From positions 123,140-187,139 of the forward strand of contig MKVX01000018.1 of the NCBI GenBank assembly GCA_001899255.1: a stretch of DNA of 64,000 nucleotides, in the 5' to 3' direction. Below the pieces are notes generated by a model. That model saw only the letters and a list, made by a program, of their open reading frames with translations. It was not told the origin of the DNA and did not search any database. The DNA comes from Rhizobiales bacterium 62-47. Lineage in GTDB: Bacteria > Pseudomonadota > Alphaproteobacteria > Rhizobiales > Xanthobacteraceae. Position 1 is the stretch's first letter. Each line of letters opens with the position of its first letter. This document shows positions 10,407 through 19,224 of this stretch, piece by piece. A program made the translations under genes and the position numbers.

Positions 10407-11363
10407 ATGAATGCAGTTCTGTTGGTCAAAACGTCATCGCTCGGTGATGTCGTCCACAATATGCCGGCGGTCACCGACATCCGCCGCCAGTGGCCGCAGG
10501 CCCGCATTAGTTGGCTGGTCGAGGATGCTTTTGCGCCGCTCGCGCGGCTGCATCCCGGCGTCGATGAGGTTATCGCGGTGGCGACGCGGCGCTGGCGGTC
10601 GCAACTTCTCGCGCCTGCAACCTGGCGCGAAATCGCTGCATTCAGGCACAATCTTCGGCTGCGCGCGTTCGACAAGATCGTGGATACCCAGGGGCTGATT
10701 CGCTCGGCGTTGCTGACCGCCATGGCGCGCGGCGAGCGGCATGGTTACGACGCGCGCAGCATTCGTGAACCAATAGCGTCTTGGTTCTACGATCGGCGTC
10801 ATGCGGTGCCGCGTGAATTGCATGCAGTGGTGCGCAATCGCACATTGGCGGGACTCGCGCTCGGCTACCAGCCAGGACCGGTCATCGACTATGGCCTGAA
10901 GCCAAACGCGTCCGCATCGTCGTCGCCCTATGCAGTGCTGCTGCACGGGACGTCGCGCGCGCGCAAGGAATGGCGTGAGTCGGATTGGATCGGCCTTGGG
11001 CAGGGGTTGCAGCACCAAGGTCTCCGTGTCGTCCTGCCATGGGGCAATGAGGCCGAGCGAATTCGCAGCGAGCGATTGTCCGCAGCAATCAAAGGCAGCG
11101 AGGTGCTTGCGCGGCGGCCGCTCGATGAAACCGCGCAGGTGATCGGCGGTGCATCGCTTGTCGTCGGCGTGGATACCGGATTGCTGCATCTGGCGGCAGC
11201 TTATGCCGTGCCGTTGATCGGAATTTATCTGGCGACCGATCCGAAACTGACCGGGCCTGTCGGCATGGGTCCGATTGCGGTGCTGGGTGGACCGGGACAA
11301 TATCCCGCATTTCCGCAGGTGATCGACACCGCCGCTGCTTTGCTCGCCGATCAGCGGCGCTGA
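10407..11363 (+). CDS. waaC: LPS heptosyltransferase I (WaaC-type, GT9)
   Basis: Cytoplasmic-face GT9 enzyme of about 318 residues that adds the first L-glycero-D-manno-heptose to Kdo of the LPS inner core. It starts with the canonical VKTSSLGDVVHNMPAVTD (residues 5-22). The C-terminal donor site includes GVDTGLLHLAAA. The ATG at 10407 gives the family-typical N-terminus; ATG codons at 10377 and 10281 would add residues not conserved in the family, and none has a strong ribosome site. It ends 13 bp inside the convergent gmhB gene. WaaF, HldD, HldE and GmhB nearby fit the pathway. Confidence 0.9.
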   Translation: MNAVLLVKTSSLGDVVHNMPAVTDIRRQWPQARISWLVEDAFAPLARLHPGVDEVIAVATRRWRSQLLAPATWREIAAFRHNLRLRAFDKIVDTQGLIRSALLTAMARGERHGYDARSIREPIASWFYDRRHAVPRELHAVVRNRTLAGLALGYQPGPVIDYGLKPNASASSSPYAVLLHGTSRARKEWRESDWIGLGQGLQHQGLRVVLPWGNEAERIRSERLSAAIKGSEVLARRPLDETAQVIGGASLVVGVDTGLLHLAAAYAVPLIGIYLATDPKLTGPVGMGPIAVLGGPGQYPAFPQVIDTAAALLADQRR

Positions 11364-11884
11364 GACATTTCGTCCAGAATTCGATCGACAAAGCTGGCGA
11401 GATCGTCACCGGAAAACAGATAGCCCGGTAAGCCAGCAGCTTCAGCCGCAGCGATATCTGTCAATTTGTCACCAACGACGAAACTGCCAGCGCGCTGCAC
11501 AGGCCATGCGCGCATCAGATCGAGCAGCATGCCAGGCTTCGGCTTGCGGCAATCGCAGTCGCGAATGTAATCGGCGACTATGCCGTCCTTGTGGTGGGGG
11601 CAATAACGAATGTCGTCGATGCGCGCACTTTGCTTTGCGAGTTCGCCACGAAGCCAGTCGTGCAACTGCCGGACGGCATTCTCGCTGAACATGCCGCGTG
11701 CGACGCCGGACTGATTGGAAAAGATGAAGACCAGATAGCCGGCTTGATTGAGACGACGGATTGCGGGCACAACACCGGGTATCCAGCGAAATCGCTCGCG
11801 CGTTCCGATGTAGCCGTCGTCGTAATTGATCACGCCATCGCGGTCGAGAAAGGCCGCCGGCTTCTCTGTGGCAGCAGAGTTCAT
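11351..11884 (-). CDS. gmhB: D-glycero-beta-D-manno-heptose-1,7-bisphosphate 7-phosphatase
   Basis: HAD-superfamily phosphatase of 177 residues acting between the kinase and adenylyltransferase steps of ADP-heptose synthesis. The nucleophile motif DRDGVIN is at 14-20 (Asp14 and Asp16). The zinc-binding cysteines of the GmhB subgroup are present (CPHH at 95-98, CDC at 110-112), followed by the RKPKPGM Lys motif and the late GDKLTDIAAA acid motif. Its ATG overlaps the waaF stop by 4 bp, so the two form an operon. The close relative histidinol phosphatase is unlikely given the neighbours. Confidence 0.92.
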   Translation of the reverse strand: MNSAATEKPAAFLDRDGVINYDDGYIGTRERFRWIPGVVPAIRRLNQAGYLVFIFSNQSGVARGMFSENAVRQLHDWLRGELAKQSARIDDIRYCPHHKDGIVADYIRDCDCRKPKPGMLLDLMRAWPVQRAGSFVVGDKLTDIAAAEAAGLPGYLFSGDDLASFVDRILDEMSQRR

Positions 11885-12948
11885 GAGGCTGCCGCCAGAT
11901 TAGCGAGCACGCGGCGCGCCGTATCGACGACGTCGGATACGGGAATGCTGCGAATGTAGGAATCATCGTCCCGCGCAGCAACTGAGTGATAAGGCATCAC
12001 GGTGTCGCGCAACGATGCTGGTTGAATGGCTGCGGCAAGCGGATTGAGTGGAGCCCAGTGCCACGGACTCGTTGGGCCGAACACGCCGATCGTCGGCGTG
12101 CCGATGGCGGCGGCGACGTGCATCAAACCGGAATCATTCGAAATCGCCAGCCGGGCGGCGGCTAGCGCCAGAATGCCCTGGCGCAGGTCGGTGCCGGTGA
12201 GATCGTGGGCGCGCGGACCGGCGGCGGCGACGATGGCGGCGGCGGCTTCCTGCTCGCCGGGGCCGCCGACCACCCAGACATCGTATCCGTCGGCAACGAA
12301 GGCCTGCGCCGCTTCCGCGTAGAACGGCCAGCGTTTGTGCGCTCCGACCGAACCCGGCGCCAGCGCGATCGCCGGCGCGGTGCCGAGCCCGGTGGTCTGC
12401 CGCCAGGCGGCAATCTCTTGCGGTGGAACCACGAGTTGAGGCTGCGGCCATTGCGCGGGCAGAGCTGCCTCGTCCGGAAGGGCCAGGATGGCGTTCTTGT
12501 CGATCAGCCGGGGTAGCGCCCGCTCGCCCCAGCGCCAGCGATTGAGCAGCCCGAACCGGACTTCGCCGACGAAGCCGACGCGCTCCGGAATTCCTGCCAG
12601 CGCCGGTGCGAGGGCGGATTTCCAGGTCCGGGGCATCACCAGGGCCGTGCCGTAGCGTTCGGCGCGCAGCTGCGCCGCCAGCCTGCGCTGCCGGTCCAGC
12701 GCCAGCCGCGAGCGCGGCAGATCGTGGACGATGCCCCGGCGCACGCCGGGCATATAATCAACCAGCGGCGCGCATAATGGCGTCACCAGGATATCGACCG
12801 GGCGATTGGGCCACCGTTGCTTCGCAACCCGGACCACGGTATGACCTCGGACGAAATCACCGATCCAGTTGTATGGAACGATCAGGAGCGGCCGGGTGTC
12901 CGTTGCGTCGGCCGGGTCGGCAGATCTGGCGGGAAAATCGGTATTCAT
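11881..12948 (-). CDS. waaF: LPS heptosyltransferase II (WaaF-type, GT9)
   Basis: GT9 glycosyltransferase of about 355 residues that adds the second heptose of the LPS inner core. The N-terminus PYNWIGDFVRGHTVV matches the WaaF acceptor-site region, and APGSVGAHKRWP plus SNDSGLMHVAAA (residues about 270-285) form the donor pocket. I started at the ATG at 12948; the reading frame extends 88 codons upstream but that part is low-complexity and overlaps hldD. The gene is coupled to gmhB by a 4-bp overlap and diverges from hldD across 126 bp, which must hold promoters for both. Confidence 0.9.
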   Translation of the reverse strand: MNTDFPARSADPADATDTRPLLIVPYNWIGDFVRGHTVVRVAKQRWPNRPVDILVTPLCAPLVDYMPGVRRGIVHDLPRSRLALDRQRRLAAQLRAERYGTALVMPRTWKSALAPALAGIPERVGFVGEVRFGLLNRWRWGERALPRLIDKNAILALPDEAALPAQWPQPQLVVPPQEIAAWRQTTGLGTAPAIALAPGSVGAHKRWPFYAEAAQAFVADGYDVWVVGGPGEQEAAAAIVAAAGPRAHDLTGTDLRQGILALAAARLAISNDSGLMHVAAAIGTPTIGVFGPTSPWHWAPLNPLAAAIQPASLRDTVMPYHSVAARDDDSYIRSIPVSDVVDTARRVLANLAAAS

Positions 12949-13074
12949 TAGCTCTGGCTTGGGCCGCAACGGAGGGATCGGACCTCTAGTCGTTAGCTTC
13001 TCACCGGGCTCAGGTAAAGATACGGGTGAGTTCGGGCTTGGTCGTCGGGGCAGCCACGCAATCGAGGAGACAGC

Positions 13075-14055
13075 ATGCTGCTGGTGACCGGGGGAGCCGG
13101 CTTCATAGGATCGAACCTTGTCGCGGCACTGAACGCGGCTGGCCGCAGCGATGTGGCGGTCTGTGATTTTCTTGGTCACGAAGGCAAGTGGCGCAATCTG
13201 GCCAAGCGGCAACTCGCCGACATCGTGCCTCCCGCCGAATTGATGACCTGGCTACAAGGGCGAAGCCTCGACGCCGTTTTCCATCTGGGTGCGATCTCCG
13301 AGACCACGGCAACCGATGGCGACTTGGTGATCGAAACCAATTTCCGCCTGTCGTCGCGCCTGCTCGACTGGTGCACCGCCAATCCGACGCCCTTCATCTA
13401 TGCGTCCTCGGCGGCGACCTATGGCGATGGCGAACAAGGTTTCCACGACGATCCGTCGTTGCCGGCGCTGCGGCAGCTGCGGCCAATGAATCTCTACGGC
13501 TGGAGCAAATATCTGTTCGATCTCGTGGTCGCTGAACGCGCGGCGCGGGGCGAACGCCTGCCACCGCAATGGGCGGGACTGAAGTTCTTCAACGTGTTCG
13601 GACCCAACGAATATCACAAGGGCACGATGATGAGCGTGCTGGCGAAGAAGTTCGATGACGTCAAAGCGGGCCGCACCGTGCAACTGTTCAAGTCGCACCG
13701 CCGGGGCATCGCCGATGGCGATCAGCGCCGCGACTTCATCTATGTCGATGACGTGGTGCGGGTGATGATCTGGCTATTGTCGACGCCAACGGTCAGCGGC
13801 ATTTTCAATGTCGGTACCGGTCACGCACGCAGCTTTCGCGACTTGATACTGGCGTCCTACGCCGCGCTCGATGCGACGCCCAACATCAGCTACGTCGATA
13901 TGCCGGAGCAGATTCGCAACAGCTATCAGTATTTCACGCAGAGCGATGTCACGCGCCTGTTGGGTGCCGGATACAACGGCGGCTTCACCGGGCTGGAGGA
14001 AGCCGTCAGCTTATACGTCAAGGGATTCCTCGATCGCGCCGATCGCTTCCGCTGA
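13075..14055 (+). CDS. hldD: ADP-L-glycero-D-manno-heptose 6-epimerase
   Basis: Extended SDR enzyme of 326 residues that converts ADP-D-glycero- to ADP-L-glycero-D-manno-heptose, the donor for WaaC and WaaF. GGAGFIGSN is at 6-14, SSAATYGDG at 111-119 and the catalytic Tyr141/Lys145 in YGWSK. GLKFFNVFGPNEYHKG is a signature of HldD rather than of GalE or RmlB. Length is normal. AGGAG lies 6 bases before the ATG. hldE follows after 24 bp, so they are one operon. Confidence 0.95.
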   Translation: MLLVTGGAGFIGSNLVAALNAAGRSDVAVCDFLGHEGKWRNLAKRQLADIVPPAELMTWLQGRSLDAVFHLGAISETTATDGDLVIETNFRLSSRLLDWCTANPTPFIYASSAATYGDGEQGFHDDPSLPALRQLRPMNLYGWSKYLFDLVVAERAARGERLPPQWAGLKFFNVFGPNEYHKGTMMSVLAKKFDDVKAGRTVQLFKSHRRGIADGDQRRDFIYVDDVVRVMIWLLSTPTVSGIFNVGTGHARSFRDLILASYAALDATPNISYVDMPEQIRNSYQYFTQSDVTRLLGAGYNGGFTGLEEAVSLYVKGFLDRADRFR

Positions 14056-14079
14056 CCTGTCGATGGACGAAGAATAGTG

Positions 14080-15549
14080 ATGCTGGATTTTGAAGCACTG
14101 TCGAAAGCAATCGGCCGCCAGACGGTGCTCTGCGTCGGCGACCTGATGCTTGACGAATTCGTTTACGGCGAAGTGTCGCGCATTTCACCGGAGGCGCCGG
14201 CGCCGGTGATCGCGGTTCAACGCAGCGAATCCAATATCGGTGGCGCGGGCAACGTTGCGCGAAACGCTGCGGCGCTCGGTGCGAACTGCATCTTTGTCGG
14301 CCTGATTGGCGACGACGCGACCGGCGAGATTCTCAAGGCGGCCTTGACGAAAGAGGCGCGGATTGAACCGCAGCTCATTACCGACCCGGATCGTCCGACC
14401 ACGCGCAAGGTGCGTTTCGTCTCCGAGCATTTCTCCACTCATATGCTGCGCGCGGACTGGGAGCAGGCGGGCCCGGCGTCGGCAGAGATCGAGCAGAAGC
14501 TGATCGACTGCATCCTGTCGCAACTTCCACGCGCCGACATCGTGTTGCTGTCGGACTACGCCAAGGGTGTGCTGACGCCGCGCGTTATCCGAACGGTTAT
14601 CGACGCAGCAAAAGCGCGCGGCACGCGGATCATCGTCGATCCAAAGAACCTGAATTTCGAAACCTATCGTGGCGCAACGCTGCTGACGCCGAACCGCAAG
14701 GAGTTTGCCGAAGCGACGCGCAGTCGCGCCGGGACTGAAGCCGAAATTGCGGTGGCTGCAGACGAGGCGATGCGGCTGGTGGATTGCGAAGCGTTGCTCG
14801 TGACACAGAGCGAACACGGCATGACGCTGATACCGCGTCACGGCCACGCCATCCATGTGCCCGCGCATCAGGTGAAGGTACGCGACGTCTCGGGTGCCGG
14901 CGACACGGTCGCGGCAGTGATCGCTGTCTTGCTGGCTGCGGGGGCCGATTGGGAGGTCGCGTTGCGATCCGCCAACGCCGCCGCTGCCGTTGCAGTCAGC
15001 AAGAAAGGCACCGCAACAGTGTCGCTGGCCGAATTGCGGCGACGCCTGTTGCCGGAGGCATCGCTGGCCGCGGAAGAGAAAATCGTCGTGGCGCCGGACG
15101 ATCTCGCCTCGCGTCTGATGGAGTGGCGCGAGCAGGGCTTGCGCGTCGGCTTCACCAATGGCTGCTTCGATATTTTGCATCCGGGGCACGTCAAGGTCAT
15201 CACCGAGGCGCGTGCGAATTGCGATCGCCTGATCGTTGGCTTGAATAGCGATGCTTCGGTGAAGCGACTGAAAGGAGAGGATCGGCCGGTTCAGAACGAG
15301 CGCGCGCGTGCCGAAGTGCTGGCAGCACTTGAAGCCGTCGATCTGGTTGCCATCTTCGAAGAGGATACGCCGCTCAAATTGATTAGCCAGATCAAGCCGA
15401 CGGTTTTGATCAAAGGCGGCGATTACACGCGCGAGCAAGTTGTCGGCCACGAGGTCGTCGAGGCAAATGGCGGGGAGGTGATCCTCGTCAACATCCTGCC
15501 CGGCTTCAGCACGACGTCGCTGGTCGCGCGGGCGCGCAACGGCAAGTAG
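14080..15549 (+). CDS. hldE: bifunctional heptose 7-phosphate kinase / heptose 1-phosphate adenylyltransferase
   Basis: Two-domain enzyme of 489 residues. The N-terminal PfkB/ribokinase domain (about 1-320) has [11 protein letters not shown] and the anion-hole [12 protein letters not shown]. The C-terminal nucleotidyltransferase domain (about 345-489) has [14 protein letters not shown] with the HxGH motif. It makes ADP-heptose together with GmhB. A GTG sits directly before the ATG at 14080; I chose the ATG. Both domains are intact, as in enterobacterial HldE. The substrate needs GmhA (sedoheptulose-7-phosphate isomerase), which is not in this window. It ends 1 bp from the convergent WecA-like gene. 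Confidence 0.95.
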   Translation: MLDFEALSKAIGRQTVLCVGDLMLDEFVYGEVSRISPEAPAPVIAVQRSESNIGGAGNVARNAAALGANCIFVGLIGDDATGEILKAALTKEARIEPQLITDPDRPTTRKVRFVSEHFSTHMLRADWEQAGPASAEIEQKLIDCILSQLPRADIVLLSDYAKGVLTPRVIRTVIDAAKARGTRIIVDPKNLNFETYRGATLLTPNRKEFAEATRSRAGTEAEIAVAADEAMRLVDCEALLVTQSEHGMTLIPRHGHAIHVPAHQVKVRDVSGAGDTVAAVIAVLLAAGADWEVALRSANAAAAVAVSKKGTATVSLAELRRRLLPEASLAAEEKIVVAPDDLASRLMEWREQGLRVGFTNGCFDILHPGHVKVITEARANCDRLIVGLNSDASVKRLKGEDRPVQNERARAEVLAALEAVDLVAIFEEDTPLKLISQIKPTVLIKGGDYTREQVVGHEVVEANGGEVILVNILPGFSTTSLVARARNGK

Positions 15550-15550
15550 T

Positions 15551-16564
15551 TCAGCGTTGCGGTGTTGAGAATCGAACCATTAGCGTCGTGACCAACGCCG
15601 TGGCGGCGACCAGAGCGATGATATCGACCAACCCCGACCGGAAATACGCCGAGACGCCTGCCAGCCCAGCCAGCACGATGTTGGTGCAAAAAACATTCGT
15701 CACGACGCGCGTGACGCTGAATCCATTATCCGTCGCGCGCTGATAGAAATGCGAACGGTGCGCTTGCCAGACAGGTTCGCGATTCATCGCGCGCCGGATC
15801 AGCGTCGTTGTCGCGTCGGCCAGATAGTAGAGCGGCAGGATCAACGCCGCAGCGAGCTGGTGCTGATAGGCGAGGTCCAGCAGCATCCAGCCGAGCAACA
15901 GGCCGATCGGCAGGCTGCCGACATCACCAAGGAAAATCTTGGCGATCGGCCGATTGAACGGTGCGAAACCGAGCATGGCGCCACACAAGGCAGCGGCAAG
16001 CAGCGTGGTTGCCGGGGGCAGCACGCCAGTCAAGCCGAAGAGAACCAGCGCGCCGGTGATAGGCACGGCCTCTGATGCCGTCATCAGATCGAGGCCGTCC
16101 ATGAAGTTGACCAGATTGACGAACCAGATGCCTGCCAGCAGCAGTAAGCCTCGTTCGATCCAGACCGGAATCTCGGGAGAGATCCTCATCGATGAGGGGG
16201 CTACCAACAGCACCGCGCCGATAGCAAGCGCCTGACACAGCAATCGCGCGGCGACCGGAAGCGAACGGAAATCATCGAGTGCGCCCACGGCGGCAATGAA
16301 GACGACCGCAGCAAAGACAATTGCAAGCGACGTCCATGTCTGCGGCATGATTATCGCCGAGGCGAGTCCTCCAGCTATCAAGGTTGCTCCGACGACGGCG
16401 AAGCCGCCGCCTTGCGGCGTCGGGATGGAATGCGATGAGCGGGCGTTCGGCTTCGCGAGCAGATAGCGGATCAATACCGGGCGGATGGCCCGGGTCAGCG
16501 CAAACGAAATCAACCCAGCCAGACTTAGCGTGCCGAGAGCAGCAAGGACGTGTGAAGCAGTCAT
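15551..16564 (-). CDS. WecA/MraY-family polyprenyl-phosphate sugar-phosphate transferase
   Basis: Integral membrane protein of 337 residues, about 10-11 helices. It has the family's cytoplasmic-loop motifs: GALDDFRSLP (DDxxD-type, near 95), NFMDGLDLM (about 155), FLGDVGSLP (about 212) and the HIS-box-like HRSHFYQRA (about 270). The enzyme moves a sugar-1-phosphate, often GlcNAc or a related amino sugar, from UDP-sugar to undecaprenyl phosphate, starting O-antigen or another surface glycan. The HRSHFYQRA form points to the WecA/WbpL/TagO side rather than to MraY. The donor sugar is not readable. It diverges from the oxidoreductase gene at 16913. Confidence 0.88.
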   Translation of the reverse strand: MTASHVLAALGTLSLAGLISFALTRAIRPVLIRYLLAKPNARSSHSIPTPQGGGFAVVGATLIAGGLASAIIMPQTWTSLAIVFAAVVFIAAVGALDDFRSLPVAARLLCQALAIGAVLLVAPSSMRISPEIPVWIERGLLLLAGIWFVNLVNFMDGLDLMTASEAVPITGALVLFGLTGVLPPATTLLAAALCGAMLGFAPFNRPIAKIFLGDVGSLPIGLLLGWMLLDLAYQHQLAAALILPLYYLADATTTLIRRAMNREPVWQAHRSHFYQRATDNGFSVTRVVTNVFCTNIVLAGLAGVSAYFRSGLVDIIALVAATALVTTLMVRFSTPQR

Positions 16565-16912
16565 CGAGTGTGGCGTGGCCAGAAGGTTGCTGAGAGAATG
16601 CGGGGCATGAAGCCGTGCGGTTGGGCAGCCAAGGCTGTATAACCAGCAGCCATAGTGGCGTCGAGTCGGACTGATTCGTAAATGCCCGGAGCGCTTCTTT
16701 GCGACGACCGGCCGATGACGATGCCCCCGCCAACGGGCATGGGGTTATCGCCTTCTGGAGCGGCTCGTAGCCGTGGAACCGACTGTAATTGTTTGAATCA
16801 AAACGTGTTTGAGATTGCGGCCCTAGCATTCGCCTGATCCGGGCGAGCATGTTAGGAAGCGCCGGGGCGGGACGGGATTCGCGCCGAATTGGACGTATTT
16901 GGGGTCAGAAAC
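16565..16912. other. intergenic region between divergent envelope genes
   Basis: This 348-bp gap has no supported gene. It contains a few short inverted repeats, for example TGCCC/GGGCA around 16724-16741 and CGGCT/AGCCG around 16764-16776, and must carry the promoters of the WecA-like gene (left) and of the oxidoreductase (right). I do not recognise a riboswitch or an operator. Confidence 0.5.
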
Positions 16913-17926
16913 ATGAGTTTTGCGAAACCGGCATCGCGTGGAACGGGGCAGGACGGCGCGTTGCGGATCGGGGTCATTGGCGCTGGCGTCATGGGGACCA
17001 ACCATGGTCGCGTGCTGGCCGGGCTACCCCATGTCGAGTTGGTCGGCATCGTCGATCCGCTGCCGGAACATCGCACCCGCGCGGTCGATTTGATCGGCTG
17101 CCCGACTTTCACCGACCTCGATGGTTTGCTCGCCGCCGGGGTGGATGCGGTGACGATCGCCGCACCGACACACCTGCACCACCAGATCGCGCTCACCTGC
17201 ATCGCGCGCGGTATTCACATCCTCGTCGAGAAACCGATCGCCTCGACGGTCGAGGAGGGGCGCGAGATCGTCGCCGCGGCGCGGGCGGCCGGTGTGACGT
17301 TGATGATCGGTCACGTCGAGCGATTCAATCCAGCGGTTGCCGCGGTGAAGGAAGCGATCAAGGGCGAGGACATTCTTTCGATTGCCATTACCCGCGTCGG
17401 ACCGTTTCCGCCGCGCATGTCGAATGTCGGCGTCGTGATCGATCTCGCGGTGCATGACATCGATCTGATTCGCTGGTTCACCGAATCCGATATCGTCGAA
17501 GTGCAGCCGCAGCTTTCCAGCGCGGTCGCCGAGCGTGAGGATATCGCGCTTCTGCAATTCCGCACCGCGTCGGGCGTGCTGGCCCACATCAACACCAACT
17601 GGCTGACGCCGTTCAAGGCGCGCAGCGTCACCGTTGCGACGCGGGGCAAGTATGTTTCCGGTGATTTGCTGACGCGTCAGGTGACCGAGTGTTTCGGCTT
17701 CCAGCCGGATGGCAGCTACTCGATGCGTCATTTGCCGGTGGGGCATGACGAACCGTTGCGCGCCGAACTGATCGCGTTCGTTGGCGCTGTGCGCAGCGGC
17801 GGCGTGCCGGCGGTCACTGGCGACGAGGGCGTCGCCAGTCTCGAAATCGCCACGCAATGTCTCGAACCGACCGTCCAATCGCAAGCGGCGCAAGATCGCA
17901 AAAAGCCGCGGCGGGCCGCTGGCTAG
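16913..17926 (+). CDS. gnnA: Gfo/Idh/MocA oxidoreductase, GnnA/WbpB-type sugar-nucleotide 3-dehydrogenase
   Basis: NAD(P)-dependent oxidoreductase of about 337 residues. Rossmann motif GVIGAGVMGTNHG is at about 21-33, EKPIAS (catalytic-site Lys) at about 115-120 and AVHDIDLIRWF with the active-site His at about 178-188. In this superfamily, a 3-dehydrogenase followed by a DegT aminotransferase makes a 3-amino sugar nucleotide. Two versions fit: GnnA acting on UDP-GlcNAc for lipid A, or WbpB acting on UDP-GlcNAcA for O-antigen. No WbpA- or WbpD-type gene is nearby and bradyrhizobial lipid A contains 2,3-diaminoglucose, so GnnA is favoured. The start ATG at 16913 was preferred to an upstream TTG. 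Confidence 0.72.
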   Translation: MSFAKPASRGTGQDGALRIGVIGAGVMGTNHGRVLAGLPHVELVGIVDPLPEHRTRAVDLIGCPTFTDLDGLLAAGVDAVTIAAPTHLHHQIALTCIARGIHILVEKPIASTVEEGREIVAAARAAGVTLMIGHVERFNPAVAAVKEAIKGEDILSIAITRVGPFPPRMSNVGVVIDLAVHDIDLIRWFTESDIVEVQPQLSSAVAEREDIALLQFRTASGVLAHINTNWLTPFKARSVTVATRGKYVSGDLLTRQVTECFGFQPDGSYSMRHLPVGHDEPLRAELIAFVGAVRSGGVPAVTGDEGVASLEIATQCLEPTVQSQAAQDRKKPRRAAG

Positions 17927-18016
17927 TGCTGCAGCTGGCGAAGTGATCTCGCGCAGTCGGTTCCTCGGCAAATTGCAACGTAACCAATCTCCAATCCTCA
18001 AGTCGCACCAGGCAAC

Positions 18017-19165
18017 ATGAATCAGCAACTTCGTTCGGAACCCGTGGCATTCATCGACATCGGCGCGCAACGCCGGCGGCTGGGCAAGTCGATCGATGAA
18101 GCGGTTGGCCGCGTTCTGACTCATTGCCAGTTCGTCAATGGTCCGGAAGTGACGGAGCTTGAAAATCAGCTCGCTGCGTTCTCCGGTGCGAAATACGTCG
18201 TCACGTGCGCCAGCGGCACCGATGCCTTGCTGATGGTGTTGATGGCGAAGGGGGTTGGCCCGGGCGATGCCGTGCTTTGTCCGTCGTTCACCTTTTGCGC
18301 GACGGGCGAGAGCGTTGCACTGACGGGCGCGACGCCGGTGTTCGTCGATGTCGATGCGTCGACATTCAATATCGATGTCGCATCGCTCCAACATGGTGTG
18401 GCGGCTGCCAAGCGGTTGGGGCTGAAGCCGAAGGCGGTGATCGCCGTCGACCTGTTCGGGCAAAGTGCGGATCACGATGCGGTCGAGGCGCTGGCAAAGG
18501 CAGAAGGCATGTTCGTGCTCGATGACGCCGCGCAGTCGTTCGGTGCCAGCTATAAGGGCAAACGTCTCGGCGGCTTCGGCGCCATCACGGCGACCAGCTT
18601 CTTCCCGGCCAAGCCGCTCGGCTGCTTCGGGGACGGCGGTGCCATCTTTACCGATGATGCCGACCTCGTCAGCGTCCTGCGCAGCATTCGCGTGCATGGG
18701 CAGGGTTCGGATAAATACGACAATGTCCGGTTGGGTCTGACCGGCCGGCTGGATACCATGCAGGCCGCCATCCTGCTTGAGAAGCTGAAGATCTTCGAGG
18801 ATGAGATCGCTGCCCGCAATCAGGTGGCGGAGCGCTATGCGCGCGATCTCGGCAATGTCGTCACCGTGCCCCATATCGCCGCCGGCAACACCTCGGTCTG
18901 GGCGCAATACACCATCCGGCTGCCGCAGGGCGATCGCGAAGGATTTGCCGCCAGGTTGAAGGCGGAAGGCGTTCCCACCGCAATCTATTACCCGAAGCCG
19001 ATGCACCAGCAGACCGCATATCGTCACTTCCCGGTAGCCGATGGCGGCCTGCCCGTCAGTGAGGCGCTGTCGAGCGACGTCATCAGCCTGCCGATGCATC
19101 CCTACCTGGACGAGGCGACGCAGGGGCGCGTCGTCAGGGCGGTTCGGAACGCCGTTTCGGGCTGA
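18017..19165 (+). CDS. gnnB: DegT/DnrJ/EryC1/StrS aminotransferase (GnnB/WbpE type)
   Basis: PLP-dependent sugar-nucleotide aminotransferase of 382 residues, standard size. Substrate/cofactor loop CASGTDALLM is at 64-73, LDDAAQSFGA (cofactor-binding Asp) at 168-177, and the PLP lysine is K199 in SFFPAKPLG. It would transfer an amino group from glutamate to the 3-keto sugar nucleotide made by the upstream oxidoreductase, 90 bp away on the same strand. With GnnA it would give UDP-GlcNAc3N, the precursor of 2,3-diaminoglucose lipid A. The WbpE-like alternative is discussed at the partner gene. It is followed by murJ after 59 bp. Confidence 0.78.
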   Translation: MNQQLRSEPVAFIDIGAQRRRLGKSIDEAVGRVLTHCQFVNGPEVTELENQLAAFSGAKYVVTCASGTDALLMVLMAKGVGPGDAVLCPSFTFCATGESVALTGATPVFVDVDASTFNIDVASLQHGVAAAKRLGLKPKAVIAVDLFGQSADHDAVEALAKAEGMFVLDDAAQSFGASYKGKRLGGFGAITATSFFPAKPLGCFGDGGAIFTDDADLVSVLRSIRVHGQGSDKYDNVRLGLTGRLDTMQAAILLEKLKIFEDEIAARNQVAERYARDLGNVVTVPHIAAGNTSVWAQYTIRLPQGDREGFAARLKAEGVPTAIYYPKPMHQQTAYRHFPVADGGLPVSEALSSDVISLPMHPYLDEATQGRVVRAVRNAVSG

Positions 19166-19224
19166 TTCCTCGAGGTTGCTGGTCTGCCTTTTGCAGACGG
19201 CGCATGATGCGGTAGAAGCGGCTG

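Noticed and set aside
17024..19099. 691-codon open frame on the minus strand
   Set aside because: Antisense to the GnnA/GnnB-like genes, which have full family motifs; composition is that of a shadow.
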